A stretch of DNA of 64,000 nucleotides, from contig JAKSDK010001037.1 in the NCBI GenBank assembly GCA_022360095.1, positions 62,001-126,000 on the forward strand. Direction: 5' to 3'. Below the pieces are notes generated by a model. The model did not search any database. It saw only the letters and a program-made list of their open reading frames with translations, and had not been told where the DNA came from. The translations under genes were made by a program, and so were the position numbers. Positions 25,629 to 33,906 of this stretch are shown here, one piece after another. Each line of letters opens with the position of its first letter. Position 1 is the stretch's first letter. The stretch is from Phycisphaerales bacterium (GTDB lineage Bacteria > Planctomycetota > Phycisphaerae > UBA1845 > UTPLA1).

Positions 25629-27791
25629 CTATCGAAGCCCGGCCAGTTCCTTGCGGGCAGCCTGGAGTAAATCTCGCCAGGGATTGTCGTCGTGCAGGTA
25701 GGGCTCGTTGTCTTCGTAAGCCAGCACCTTTTCGAGGTCTCCACGGGGATCGGCGCCACGTTCGCGACGCAGCATGGCACGATCGAAATGGGCGCCCGCC
25801 GTCAAGTATTTCACGCGATTCTGACAGCCGTTCAGGTCCGTTGCGGCGTGAAGGCAATCGATGGCGGCTTCAAGGGATGGCTCGTCGGACAGCAGCCGGC
25901 TTTTCTCGATAAGTAATTCAGCCTGTGTGACGATGACCTCGTAACATCGCGGTTGAACCGTCGCCGCGTGTGAAAGGTGATTCAGGCCCTCGTCAATCGT
26001 CTCATGGATCTTTTTCGGATCGATCTCGTCTTTTCGCTCTCGTGCCTCCAGCAAATAGGTTCGTCCGATTTGGGCGAGGGCATCGATATAGTCCGGGTGT
26101 ATTTCCAGGGCCTGGCGCAGGCAATCGCGGGCCTCACCTAATCGACCGTGGTCGAGATGAGCCTCGGCCTTTGCCATGTACGCGTCGTAGTGACTGCGTC
26201 GGACGCGAATGGCCTCATCATAACTTTCGAACGGTTCCTTACCACTGAAGCGCAAGGCGTCGCCGCGCAGCTTCCACACTTCATCAAGGTCCGGATCTTG
26301 CGCAAGAATCTGATCGCACATCTCGACGCAGCCCGAGTGATCACGGTCGGCAAGACGGGAAACGGCGCGTGCATAATCGATCTGCCATTGCATGAGGTCG
26401 TCGGACCGCAGGCGCTGCGTTTCTTTGAAGCAGACTTCCGCCTGATGCAGACGGCCCCGCGTGTCCGCCAGATGTCGATCGACGCCGAGGCGCGTGAGAT
26501 GTTTGTGCGCCTTCTGCTGTTCCCGAAGATAAAGGGCGAGATAGAGACGCCCCATCTCGAATTGAGCGGTGGCCTGGTTGGCCAGACGGTCGATCGAGCG
26601 TTCCATGGCATCCAGCGCCTCATCGAGGCGGCCTCTTCGAAATAGCGCGATGCCTTGATAAAAATAGGCCCACGCCACATCAGGATTCACTTCGATGATT
26701 TTATCCAAGCGTTCGATGATCGAATCAAGCTGCGGATGAAATCGCGTGATGTTTTTCGAAACGCGGTAAAGATTGGAATCCCACGCGGAGATCCCACGGG
26801 CGATCTCGATCCCGACGGTTTGAAACAAGTCGGGATCGGTCGAAGGGGCGCGGGGCTTGGCGCCGACGAGCTTGCGAAACCATTCGGCAGTTTCGGTCTT
26901 GACGGTTCTTCCTTCAAGATAGTCGTCAAGGTCGGCAGTCACTTCGGCCATGGATTGATATCGTCCTCGCCGCTCCTTTTGCATGCACTTCAAAAGAATC
27001 GCTTCGAGGGCACGGGGAATCGAAGGGTTGATCGAACGTGGCAACGGCGGTTCGTCATGGACGACCGCGTGCAAGACGTCGACCAGATTTGTGCGTTCGA
27101 AGGGGTATCGTCGACAAAGCAGCCAATAGAGACTGGCCCCGATCGCGTAGATATCGGCTCGGGCATCAATGGCCTGCAAATCGCCCCGTGCCTGCTCCGG
27201 TGACATCAGAGCAGGTGTGCCCAAGAGGGTTCCCTGCTGGCTGATGGTTGCGGTGCCGCCTTGCAGGTCACGAGCAACGCCGAAATCCGTCAGGTAGGTT
27301 CGTCCCTCGCGGTCGAGGAGGACGTTGGCCGGTTTGAAATCACGATGAACGATTCCCTCTTCGTGCGCGTGTTGCAGTGCCTTCGTGGCGGTACGGATGA
27401 CACGAACGACTTCGTCCGGTTCCAGGTTCGTCTCGGCCAGGTTTTGGCCGTCAATATACTGCATCGCGATGTAAGGTTGGCCGTCGCATTCCCCGAATTC
27501 GTACACCTGGACGATGGCGGGATTGTTAAGCCTGGCGGCAAAGCGAGCCTCGCGGCGGAATCGTTCGAGGTCTGCCGGGCGCGCATCGGTCAGGAATTTG
27601 AGCGCGACCGGCCGGTCCAGGGATTTGTCCAGGGCTTTGTAGACGACGCCGAAGCCGCCGCGGCCGAGGCATTCCTGGATTTCATACTTCTCCGGGACCT
27701 CCACCTCGGCCGCCTCGGTCAGGGCGCGAGGTCCGAACAGGTCTTGTGTGACCGTTTGTTCAATGAGGGTCTTATTCCGGCTCCTGGACAT
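25629..27791 (-). CDS. Soluble Ser/Thr protein kinase with C-terminal TPR array
   Basis: A 720-residue Hanks-type kinase. Visible elements, numbered from the ATG at 27791: Gly loop GRGGFGVVYKA (43-53), ATP lysine K65 (VALKF), catalytic D151 (HRDFKPANVLL), DFG at 169-171 and an activation segment ending MSPEQARGD. The kinase domain ends near residue 300. From about 345 on there are eight or more TPR-like helix pairs (for example NPDVAWAYFYQGIALFRRGR). No membrane segment is present, unlike PknB-type kinases. The ATG at 27791 is chosen because a TATAAT lies 6 bases upstream; an earlier in-frame ATG would overlap the sigma gene. The divergent sigma factor is the probable partner; such ECF-kinase pairs are typical of Planctomycetes. 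Confidence 0.92.
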   Translation of the reverse strand: MSRSRNKTLIEQTVTQDLFGPRALTEAAEVEVPEKYEIQECLGRGGFGVVYKALDKSLDRPVALKFLTDARPADLERFRREARFAARLNNPAIVQVYEFGECDGQPYIAMQYIDGQNLAETNLEPDEVVRVIRTATKALQHAHEEGIVHRDFKPANVLLDREGRTYLTDFGVARDLQGGTATISQQGTLLGTPALMSPEQARGDLQAIDARADIYAIGASLYWLLCRRYPFERTNLVDVLHAVVHDEPPLPRSINPSIPRALEAILLKCMQKERRGRYQSMAEVTADLDDYLEGRTVKTETAEWFRKLVGAKPRAPSTDPDLFQTVGIEIARGISAWDSNLYRVSKNITRFHPQLDSIIERLDKIIEVNPDVAWAYFYQGIALFRRGRLDEALDAMERSIDRLANQATAQFEMGRLYLALYLREQQKAHKHLTRLGVDRHLADTRGRLHQAEVCFKETQRLRSDDLMQWQIDYARAVSRLADRDHSGCVEMCDQILAQDPDLDEVWKLRGDALRFSGKEPFESYDEAIRVRRSHYDAYMAKAEAHLDHGRLGEARDCLRQALEIHPDYIDALAQIGRTYLLEARERKDEIDPKKIHETIDEGLNHLSHAATVQPRCYEVIVTQAELLIEKSRLLSDEPSLEAAIDCLHAATDLNGCQNRVKYLTAGAHFDRAMLRRERGADPRGDLEKVLAYEDNEPYLHDDNPWRDLLQAARKELAGLR

Positions 27792-27797
27792 AAATAG

Positions 27798-27805
27798 ATT
27801 ATACT
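27798..27805. promoter_or_regulatory. Overlapping divergent -10 elements between kinase and sigma genes
   Basis: Read leftward, TATAAT (27803-27798) is followed by six bases and the kinase ATG (27791). Read rightward, TATACT (27800-27805) is followed by seven bases and the sigma ATG (27813). Both would give leaderless transcripts. No good -35 is visible either way; a GGGAAC lies upstream on the kinase strand. Confidence 0.45.
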
Positions 27806-27812
27806 TGTCAAA

Positions 27813-28400
27813 ATGTTCCCGACCACGGTCTGGTCCACGATTCGACAAGCCGGCGAGCATGACGTCGAGGCTCTGCATCGGTTCGCAGAGCGCTATCGAC
27901 CGGCGATTCTCGATTTCATCCGTCGCAGGGGATTCGCGGCGGGCGATGCGGAGGATGTCTGTCAGGACGTGTTCCTGCGCCTTTTTTCGAGCGCGGTCTT
28001 GGCCAAGGCCGATCCTGCCCGTGGACGTCTGCGGAGTCTGCTGTTGACGATCACGAGCAACGTGATTTCAGACCACGGTCGACAAACCAAACGCCAACTC
28101 GATATCCGGCCGCTTCAATCTGAGCCGGCCGAACGTGATCCTGATTTCGATCGAGCGTGGGTCTTGCATTTGGCCGAGACCGCGATGGGCCAACTTGAAG
28201 AGGAAGGCTCGTCCTACTATCAGGTGCTTCGTGATCATCTCTCCGGACAGCGTCAGGACCGGAAGCAGCTCTGGCACGCGAGGCGGAAGTTGATTGCCGC
28301 CATCCGTCGTGAGATTGCGATGACGTGCTCGTCGTATCGGGAGTTTGAGGAGGAGGTTGCCTATTTGTCTCCTTATTTGAGGCCTGAGAAAAAAACTTGA
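27813..28400 (+). CDS. ECF-type sigma factor with apparently shortened region 4
   Basis: A 195-residue RNA polymerase sigma factor of the ECF group. Region 2 is clear (ALHRFAERYRPAILDFIRRR, then AGDAEDVCQDVFLRLF and GRLRSLLLTITSNVISDHGR, residues 21-90). Region 4 is unusual. After YYQVLRDHLSG the sequence passes directly to RQDRKQLWHARRKLIAAIRREI, so the helix-turn-helix segment that normally lies between them (typically about 15 residues of the YEEIAERLGISVGTV kind) is missing. It has no clear ribosome site and may be translated from a leaderless message. The divergent kinase, with the start codons 21 bp apart, probably controls it. Ends 28400 with TGA. Confidence 0.85.
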   Translation: MFPTTVWSTIRQAGEHDVEALHRFAERYRPAILDFIRRRGFAAGDAEDVCQDVFLRLFSSAVLAKADPARGRLRSLLLTITSNVISDHGRQTKRQLDIRPLQSEPAERDPDFDRAWVLHLAETAMGQLEEEGSSYYQVLRDHLSGQRQDRKQLWHARRKLIAAIRREIAMTCSSYREFEEEVAYLSPYLRPEKKT

Positions 28401-28462
28401 AAAATCATGAGACAGAATGACTCGGTCCGCGGAGTAAGAGTAGATATTTAGATCGATTTCTC

Positions 28463-28560
28463 GGTCAGAGCCGCGCCCGGGTTTCCTTCATGGCTTGTGC
28501 TCCATTCGCGTGACCTTCGCGGCGGACGGCCACCGCTTCCTGGCGGGCGCGGCTCTGGTC
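28463..28560. repeat. Dispersed inverted repeat downstream of the sigma gene
   Basis: Left arm GGTCAGAGCCGCGCCCGG (28463-28480) and right arm GCGGGCGCGGCTCTGGTC (28543-28560) are complementary apart from two bases. The right arm and the CCACCGCTTCCTGGC before it match copies near 19513 and 46271. It fills most of the 235-base gap 28401-28635. Confidence 0.65.
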
Positions 28561-28635
28561 GGGGTCACACGTCATGAATGGTTGAGTTCATGTTCCGCAT
28601 TAATTTGAGCCGCATTCGGCAGGAAGGGGCTAGCG

Positions 28636-29691
28636 ATGAGTGTCACCGTGATTGTCGGCACCGCCAAGGGTGGTTTCGTGTTGCGTTCGGACGATCGTCG
28701 GTCATGGCAGATCGAAGGGCCGTTCTTTAAGGGCTGGAAGGTGACGACCGTGGCTCGCGCCGACGACGGGACTTTTCTGATCGGCGCGGCCAGTGACGTC
28801 TATGGTGCGGCGATCCACAAAAGCAAGGATCTGAGCGATTGGCGTCAGGTTGCGCAAGGACCGGCTTACTCCGAAGATGAGAAGCGACAGTTGACGCAGA
28901 TTTGGAAGCTGGTCGTCCAAGACGGCGCGTACTATGCCGGGGTTGCGGAGGCCGGGTTGTTTCGCAGTGAAGACCGGGGAGAAACCTGGCAGCCGATGCC
29001 GGGTCTGAACGACCATCGGAGCCGAAGCGCGTGGATGCCGGGGGCCGGCGGGCTTTGCGCGCATTCGATTCTGATCGATCCTGCCAATCCGAAACGTCTT
29101 TGGTGCGGCATTTCGGCGGTGGGGGTCTTTCGCTCCGATGACGGCGGAGACACCTGGCATCCCAAGAACAACGGCGTGCCCGTCATCCTCGAGGACAAGG
29201 AGTTTTCGGAAATCGGCTTTTGCGTCCACGCTCTGGCGCAGGACCCGGACAATGCCGACTTGATTTACCGTCAAGACCATCGCGGAATGTTTCGCACGAA
29301 AGACGGCGGCGACCACTGGGAGCGGATCGAGAATGGATTGCCGTCCGGTTTTGGTTTTCCACTCGTGCTTGATCGAGAGACCAGGGCGCTCTATGCCGCT
29401 CCGCTTGAAAGCGATGAGTTTCGCCTACCCTGTGACGGAAAATTCCAGATCTTTCGATCGCGAAACGGAGGTGACGCCTGGGAGCCGTTAACAAACGGTT
29501 TGCCTCAGGAGCATGCCTACGCAGGCGTGCTCCGCGGAGCGATGGATGCGGATCATCTTGCCCCTTGCGGCGTCTACGTCGGAACAACATCAGGCGACGT
29601 CTTTGTCTCGAGTGACGGGGGTGACCGTTGGAATGCGCTACCCTATCGGCTTCCTCGCGTCCATTGCGTGGCGGCTTATGTGGAAGGATGA
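28636..29691 (+). CDS. BNR/Asp-box beta-propeller protein (sialidase-like fold)
   Basis: A 351-residue cytoplasmic-looking beta-propeller without signal peptide. Five Asp-box repeats are visible: RSEDRGETWQPMPG, RSDDGGDTWHPKNNG, RTKDGGDHWERIENG, RSRNGGDAWEPLTNG and VSSDGGDRWNALP. The family is often called exo-alpha-sialidase or WD40/YVTN-like, but I see no arginine triad typical of true sialidases, so catalysis is doubtful. It is followed after 4 bp by a MoaD/ThiS-like gene and then a DinB-family gene, clearly one transcription unit. The role is unknown; the coupling with a ubiquitin-like protein is the main clue. Confidence 0.85.
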   Translation: MSVTVIVGTAKGGFVLRSDDRRSWQIEGPFFKGWKVTTVARADDGTFLIGAASDVYGAAIHKSKDLSDWRQVAQGPAYSEDEKRQLTQIWKLVVQDGAYYAGVAEAGLFRSEDRGETWQPMPGLNDHRSRSAWMPGAGGLCAHSILIDPANPKRLWCGISAVGVFRSDDGGDTWHPKNNGVPVILEDKEFSEIGFCVHALAQDPDNADLIYRQDHRGMFRTKDGGDHWERIENGLPSGFGFPLVLDRETRALYAAPLESDEFRLPCDGKFQIFRSRNGGDAWEPLTNGLPQEHAYAGVLRGAMDADHLAPCGVYVGTTSGDVFVSSDGGDRWNALPYRLPRVHCVAAYVEG

Positions 29692-29695
29692 TCGC

Positions 29696-29974
29696 ATGGC
29701 CATTGTCGAGATACAGCTTCCCAGCGTATTGGCGGCCGTTACGGACGGGAACATGCAGTTTTCGGTCGAGGCCCAAACGCTGCGTGACGCGCTGGACGTC
29801 ATCGTCCGCCAACATCCGCGGTTGGCATTGCATTTTTTCAACGAGGAGGGGGTCTTTCGTCCTCATGTTCTTTGCTTCCTGAACGAGACCAACACCCGCT
29901 GGCTTGATGATCTTGAAGTGCCCCTGAACGGCGGTGATACGTTACGCTTCATGCAGGCGGTCTCGGGCGGATAA
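29696..29974 (+). CDS. MoaD/ThiS-family ubiquitin-like protein
   Basis: A 92-residue beta-grasp protein: VEIQLPSVLAAVTDGNMQFSV at the start, TLRDALDVIVRQHP as the family's helix, FLNETNTRW, and a C-terminus LRFMQAVSGG. The final Gly-Gly is the signature of sulfur-carrier proteins, which are adenylated and thiocarboxylated at that end. Its ATG is 4 bp after the BNR gene stop, with AAGGA before it. Length and end fit MoaD/ThiS, but no moaE, thiG or E1-like enzyme gene is nearby. The carrier role is therefore inferred from family; the partner is unknown. Confidence 0.88.
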   Translation: MAIVEIQLPSVLAAVTDGNMQFSVEAQTLRDALDVIVRQHPRLALHFFNEEGVFRPHVLCFLNETNTRWLDDLEVPLNGGDTLRFMQAVSGG

Positions 29975-30020
29975 ATCACCATCCGTGCTCACAAGCGCTG
30001 CGTCTCATGTGAGAGGTCCC

Positions 30021-30542
30021 ATGGAATTCAGAATCGAACAGGCGGTCGAGGTCCTAAGGAATACGCCATCAGTTTTGCGATCGATGCTAAGCGGGCTCGG
30101 CGACTCCTGGGTTCACAACAACTATGGCGACAAGACGTTCAGTCCGTTCGACGTGGTCGGTCACCTCATTCACGGCGAAAGGACGGATTGGATCCCTCGT
30201 GCCAGGGTGATCCTCGAACACGGAGAAACACGACCGTTCGAGCCGTTCGATCGCTACGCCATGTATGAGGCGAGTCGCGGTCTGACCATGGCGCAGTTGC
30301 TTGACACGTTCGAGTCGCTTCGGGTGGAGAATCTGGAAGCGCTTTCGGCCCTGCGACTGACGCGAGATCAGCTTTCGCTGCGCGGGACACACCCTGCCCT
30401 GGGGCCGGTGACGTTGGAGGCGCTGCTCGCGATGTGGACCGTTCACGATTTGAACCACATTGCTCAGATCGCCAAGTCCATGGCGTATCAATATCGCGAG
30501 CGAGTCGGGCCTTGGCTGGAGTATGCGTCGATCCTGCGATAA
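30021..30542 (+). CDS. DinB-family protein
   Basis: A 173-residue helical protein of the DinB/YfiT-like superfamily. The metal-binding histidines are in VGHLIHGERTDW (near residue 50) and TVHDLNHIAQIAKSMA (near residue 150), the usual spacing in a four-helix bundle. Members include metal-dependent thiol S-transferases and many uncharacterised proteins. The start is the ATG at 30021; an upstream in-frame start at 29934 would overlap the MoaD-like gene. It is third in the BNR, MoaD-like, DinB set, and a terminator follows at 30574. The substrate is not known. Confidence 0.88.
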   Translation: MEFRIEQAVEVLRNTPSVLRSMLSGLGDSWVHNNYGDKTFSPFDVVGHLIHGERTDWIPRARVILEHGETRPFEPFDRYAMYEASRGLTMAQLLDTFESLRVENLEALSALRLTRDQLSLRGTHPALGPVTLEALLAMWTVHDLNHIAQIAKSMAYQYRERVGPWLEYASILR

Positions 30543-30573
30543 AGGGGGATCGGATTGTGTAGTGTATTGCCAG

Positions 30574-30602
30574 GCCTCGGGCATGACTGCCCGGGGCTTT
30601 TT
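30574..30602 (+). terminator. Rho-independent terminator after the DinB gene
   Basis: GCCTCGGGCA (30574-30583) pairs with TGCCCGGGGC (30588-30597) over a four-base loop, followed by TTTTT (30598-30602). It ends the BNR, MoaD-like and DinB transcript. Confidence 0.8.
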
Positions 30603-30827
30603 GTCGAGTTGGTGCGCACTTGTGAAATGTGACAAAGTCAATCAGAACTCACAGCATGGTTTGAGCGTTAGAACATAAGGCGCGCGTTTCGATCCGGTCG
30701 GCGTTGGGGTTTTTTGAGAAACGTAGTTGATGTGCCCGGGTTGAACGCACATAATGCAGGCCAACCTTGCGCATTGTATGTGCGCGGAACGCTGCAATCA
30801 CGATATTTCGAAACAGGGAGGCTTCGT

Positions 30828-31667
30828 ATGAGCACCATACGGATGTGGACACTGGTGAGTGGATTGACATTTGTCTGGATCATGGCCAGCGGCTGTGTTT
30901 CCCGTGACGATTACCTTCGCGAAAAATTTGCCCGAAACAAGGCCGTCGAGCGTGCCGAAACGCTGGAGCGTGACCTTGCGGATGAGCGCAGCCGTGCGAT
31001 GGCCATGGAGTCTGAACTTGCCAGTCTTCGGCGGGAATTGGGTTCCAAGTCGGCGTTGTCGGATACGTTGAAATCGGAGAACGATCGGCTTGCCATGTTC
31101 AACACCAAGCTCCAGGGGCAAGTTGACGATTTCGCGTCAAAGCCGATCGGGGACATACAGGTTGTCGAAGTGAAGCTTCCTGTCGAGCTCGATCGGGCGC
31201 TGAAGTCGTTCACCTCTCAGTACCCGGACGAAGTCGAATACGACGCACAACGCGGCGCGGTCCGCTGGAAGAGCGATCTCACGTTTGCAAAAGGCAGCGA
31301 CGAAGTTCGTCCGGACGCGATCCCGTCTCTTAATGCGTTTGCCGAGATCGTTCAATCGGCGGCGGCGAGTCAATTTGAAGTCATTGTTGTCGGGCATACG
31401 GACAATCTCCGGATCGGTCCCGTCACCGGACGGAAGCATCCGACGAACTGGCATCTGTCCGTTCATCGCTCCATTGCCGTTAAAGATGCCCTGGCCCGAG
31501 CCGGCGTGCCGAACGAACGTCTGGGCGTGATGGGCTACGGCGAGCATCGGCCGGCCGTGCCGAATCCGTCACGAGGCGGCGCAGAGGCGAACCGCCGCGT
31601 CGAGATTTTCCTGGTATCGAGCCGTGATCAGATTCCTGATCAGGCCACGGCGATGACATCCGGCTGA
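30828..31667 (+). CDS. OmpA-family lipoprotein
   Basis: A 279-residue lipoprotein. The signal ends in the lipobox IMASGC, so the mature protein starts at C23. Residues about 40-110 are a coiled coil of Glu/Arg/Leu repeats. The C-terminal OmpA domain (about 160-265) contains VVGHTDNLRIG and ERLGVMGYGEHRP, followed by ANRRVEIFL, all typical of peptidoglycan-binding OmpA/Pal domains. It should tether an outer-membrane lipoprotein to the cell wall, as in MotB-like or Pal-like proteins. GGGAGG stands before the ATG. It is the last gene before a convergent terminator, and I see no Tol genes nearby. Confidence 0.92.
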   Translation: MSTIRMWTLVSGLTFVWIMASGCVSRDDYLREKFARNKAVERAETLERDLADERSRAMAMESELASLRRELGSKSALSDTLKSENDRLAMFNTKLQGQVDDFASKPIGDIQVVEVKLPVELDRALKSFTSQYPDEVEYDAQRGAVRWKSDLTFAKGSDEVRPDAIPSLNAFAEIVQSAAASQFEVIVVGHTDNLRIGPVTGRKHPTNWHLSVHRSIAVKDALARAGVPNERLGVMGYGEHRPAVPNPSRGGAEANRRVEIFLVSSRDQIPDQATAMTSG

Positions 31668-31698
31668 TCTTTTCGAGTTAAACTTAGTTTCCATGAAG

Positions 31699-31729
31699 CG
31701 CCGAGTGACGAAAGTCATTCGGCGTTTTT
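31699..31729. terminator. Terminator between the OmpA lipoprotein and symporter genes
   Basis: CGCCGAGTGAC (31699-31709) pairs with GTCATTCGGCG (31714-31724) apart from one wobble, with a GAAA tetraloop and a following TTTTT. It is placed between convergent genes. Confidence 0.85.
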
Positions 31730-31743
31730 CTTTTGCTGTTTCG

Positions 31744-33468
31744 TCAGCGCTGACCCTTCGCCGGATTGCCGAGTCCGTAGCCGATCAGAAACGTCATGGC
31801 CGTGCCGATCGGAAAGCTCCATGCCCAAGAGAGATACTTGATTTGTCCGTGCTCTCCCGCCAGCTCAAGATCGTGAAGCAGGACCAAGGTCAGGGCGCCG
31901 ACGACCACGATGACGATACGTTTCAAATCGCCCTTCAACCTGAGTAATGCCCGACTCAGGATGACGGCCGCGCCGATCCAGACGACCCAATCGGCCCAGT
32001 TGAAGTGGACGTTTAGTTTGGGGATATGGATCGAATCGACGTGAACTGAGAGTCCGAAGACGGTCAGGACCGTCATGGGAACAGCCCACGTCAGGCCTGC
32101 GTCGTCACGGTTGACCGGTAATAGCGCGAGCAAAAAGACGCCCAGTAGCGCGCCGTAGGTGTAAGCGGTGAGGCCGAAGGCCAGGTCCACGACGTTCTTA
32201 TATTGGTCGCTAATGGCGATGCATGCCGTTGCCATCAGGCAAAGCACTGCGCCCCAGAAGACGACGAGGATTTTCGAGAGCTTGATGTCGCTGAGTTGCC
32301 GACTGCTGTTGAGCTTAAGTTTCTTTGTGATTTTGGAGACGGGTTTCTTGAACGCGCTGACCGTAGTTTGGGAGAGCGCAGCCAATGCGGAGTCGAGCGA
32401 CGAAATGGCTGCCGCGAAAACGGCGGCGGTGATGAGGCCACGCACGGCGACCGGGAGCTCGCGCACGATGAAAATGGGCAATAGATAGGTTCTTTTTTTT
32501 TTTTTTTTTTCTTGTTCTTCGGGGGTAAACGGCTTGTGTTGAAAGTAGGCGTAGAGCGCAATCCCTACGCAGAGCATAAGCAAAGCGACCAACTGGCCGG
32601 CACTGCTCCAGATGATGGCCGTTTTTGCTTCCCGCGCCGTTTTGCAGCAAAACATGCGTTGGGCCATGACCTGATCCAGGCCGAAGGCCGCCAGGTTTAA
32701 TAAAGTGAAAGCCATCAGGGCGGACCAGAGAGTGTATTCGAGTGACGGATCCGTTCTGAGGTCGAACAGCTCGAATTTCCGGACATCGTCTGCGTTGGCG
32801 AGATTTACAACTTCGGAGATTCCGCCCGGTACGGTCTGCACGGCGAAGAAAAGACAGATGACAGCGCCCAGGATCAGAACGCAGAATTGGATCACGTCGG
32901 TCCAAATCACGGTCGTGATTCCGCCCATCAGAGTCCAGCCTACGCTGAACAGGCCGATCACCCAAATCGACGTGACAAGATTCAGGTTGCCGATCCGACT
33001 GAGCAGAAATGCAGTGACGAAAACTCGGGCTCCCTGGCCAAGAATACCGCCGACAAAAAACAAGAGGGTTGTGATCGTTTTGACTCTTGGTCCAAGACGC
33101 CGTCCCAGGTAGTCGTAGGGGCTGTAGATCTCCTTCTGATAATACTGAGGCACGAAGAGAACGCCGATGATGACACGCGCGAGAATGGCCCCGATGCCAA
33201 GCTGGAGATAGGTTAGGTTGCCTCCTTCAACAAAACTGATCACAGGGACGGCAAGAAACGTGACACCGGAGATTTCGGTCGCGATGATGGAGCCGCAAAT
33301 GGCCCACCACGGAAGTTTTCGGCCGCCGAGGAAGAATTCGCGGATGGTGGACTGCTTCCCTGACAGGCGTGCGCCGATCCACGTGGTTAGCACCAGATAG
33401 ACGGCAATGACGGCCCAGTCGAGCCATGTAAAGTTTGGATTGGTCTGCGGTACGGTCGCAAGAAGCAT
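31744..33468 (-). CDS. Sodium:solute symporter family protein
   Basis: A 574-residue membrane protein with about 13 segments in the SSS (SGLT-like) order. Visible landmarks are the N-terminal WLDWAVIAVYLVLTTWIGARLSGK, the ATEISGVTFLAVPVISF segment, the YYQKEIYSPYDYLGRRLGPRVK stretch after the fourth segment, and AAVFAAAISSLDSALAALSQT, where serines bind sodium in this family. It would import a sugar, sialic acid or similar solute with Na+. An 18-base A tract on the coding strand encodes five lysines in a cytoplasmic loop. The start is the ATG at 33468, divergent from the pilus cluster. Substrate unknown. Confidence 0.9.
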   Translation of the reverse strand: MLLATVPQTNPNFTWLDWAVIAVYLVLTTWIGARLSGKQSTIREFFLGGRKLPWWAICGSIIATEISGVTFLAVPVISFVEGGNLTYLQLGIGAILARVIIGVLFVPQYYQKEIYSPYDYLGRRLGPRVKTITTLLFFVGGILGQGARVFVTAFLLSRIGNLNLVTSIWVIGLFSVGWTLMGGITTVIWTDVIQFCVLILGAVICLFFAVQTVPGGISEVVNLANADDVRKFELFDLRTDPSLEYTLWSALMAFTLLNLAAFGLDQVMAQRMFCCKTAREAKTAIIWSSAGQLVALLMLCVGIALYAYFQHKPFTPEEQEKKKKKRTYLLPIFIVRELPVAVRGLITAAVFAAAISSLDSALAALSQTTVSAFKKPVSKITKKLKLNSSRQLSDIKLSKILVVFWGAVLCLMATACIAISDQYKNVVDLAFGLTAYTYGALLGVFLLALLPVNRDDAGLTWAVPMTVLTVFGLSVHVDSIHIPKLNVHFNWADWVVWIGAAVILSRALLRLKGDLKRIVIVVVGALTLVLLHDLELAGEHGQIKYLSWAWSFPIGTAMTFLIGYGLGNPAKGQR

Positions 33469-33906
33469 TCGGGGACTATGGCATTATTCGTGGCGGTTGG
33501 CGAGTGTAAAAAACGCCGTTTCCGCGGCCGGCAAAGTCGGAGAAAAGGGATCCGATCGGCTCGATTCTCTGTAGGTTTGAGATCGGCGGCTTTCTCGGTC
33601 CTTGACCTGGCGAGAGCGGCTCATCAAATATTCGTGATGGGGCCCAAGGCGGATCGGTTGACTGTGATTCTAAGCCCGTATAGAGTAAGATGGTTAGAGC
33701 ATGCATCGCTGTCCACGAGGGCTCCCTGGCCGACCAGCTTTCCAGGGTTGTGACTTTGGATGGCGGCCCACCTACAGAGGACTCGTGACAAACGACGGCT
33801 ACAGGAGATCGCAAGCGCAAGCGTGCGAGCTTGTCGTTGCGCAGTCCAAGTTGCTTCTTTCGGGGACGGTCCAAGCCGTGATCGTAGCGTTCGTCAGGAG
33901 AAGATG
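33469..33906. other. Divergent region between symporter and pilus-type cluster
   Basis: About 440 bases without a convincing gene. It should hold promoters for both directions. An AGGAG just before 33907 is the ribosome site of the next gene. Apart from that I see no clear motif. Confidence 0.5.

Noticed and set aside
32493..32510. Homopolymer read as a frameshift in the symporter
   Set aside because: The frame is continuous on both sides and matches the family on both sides as it stands.
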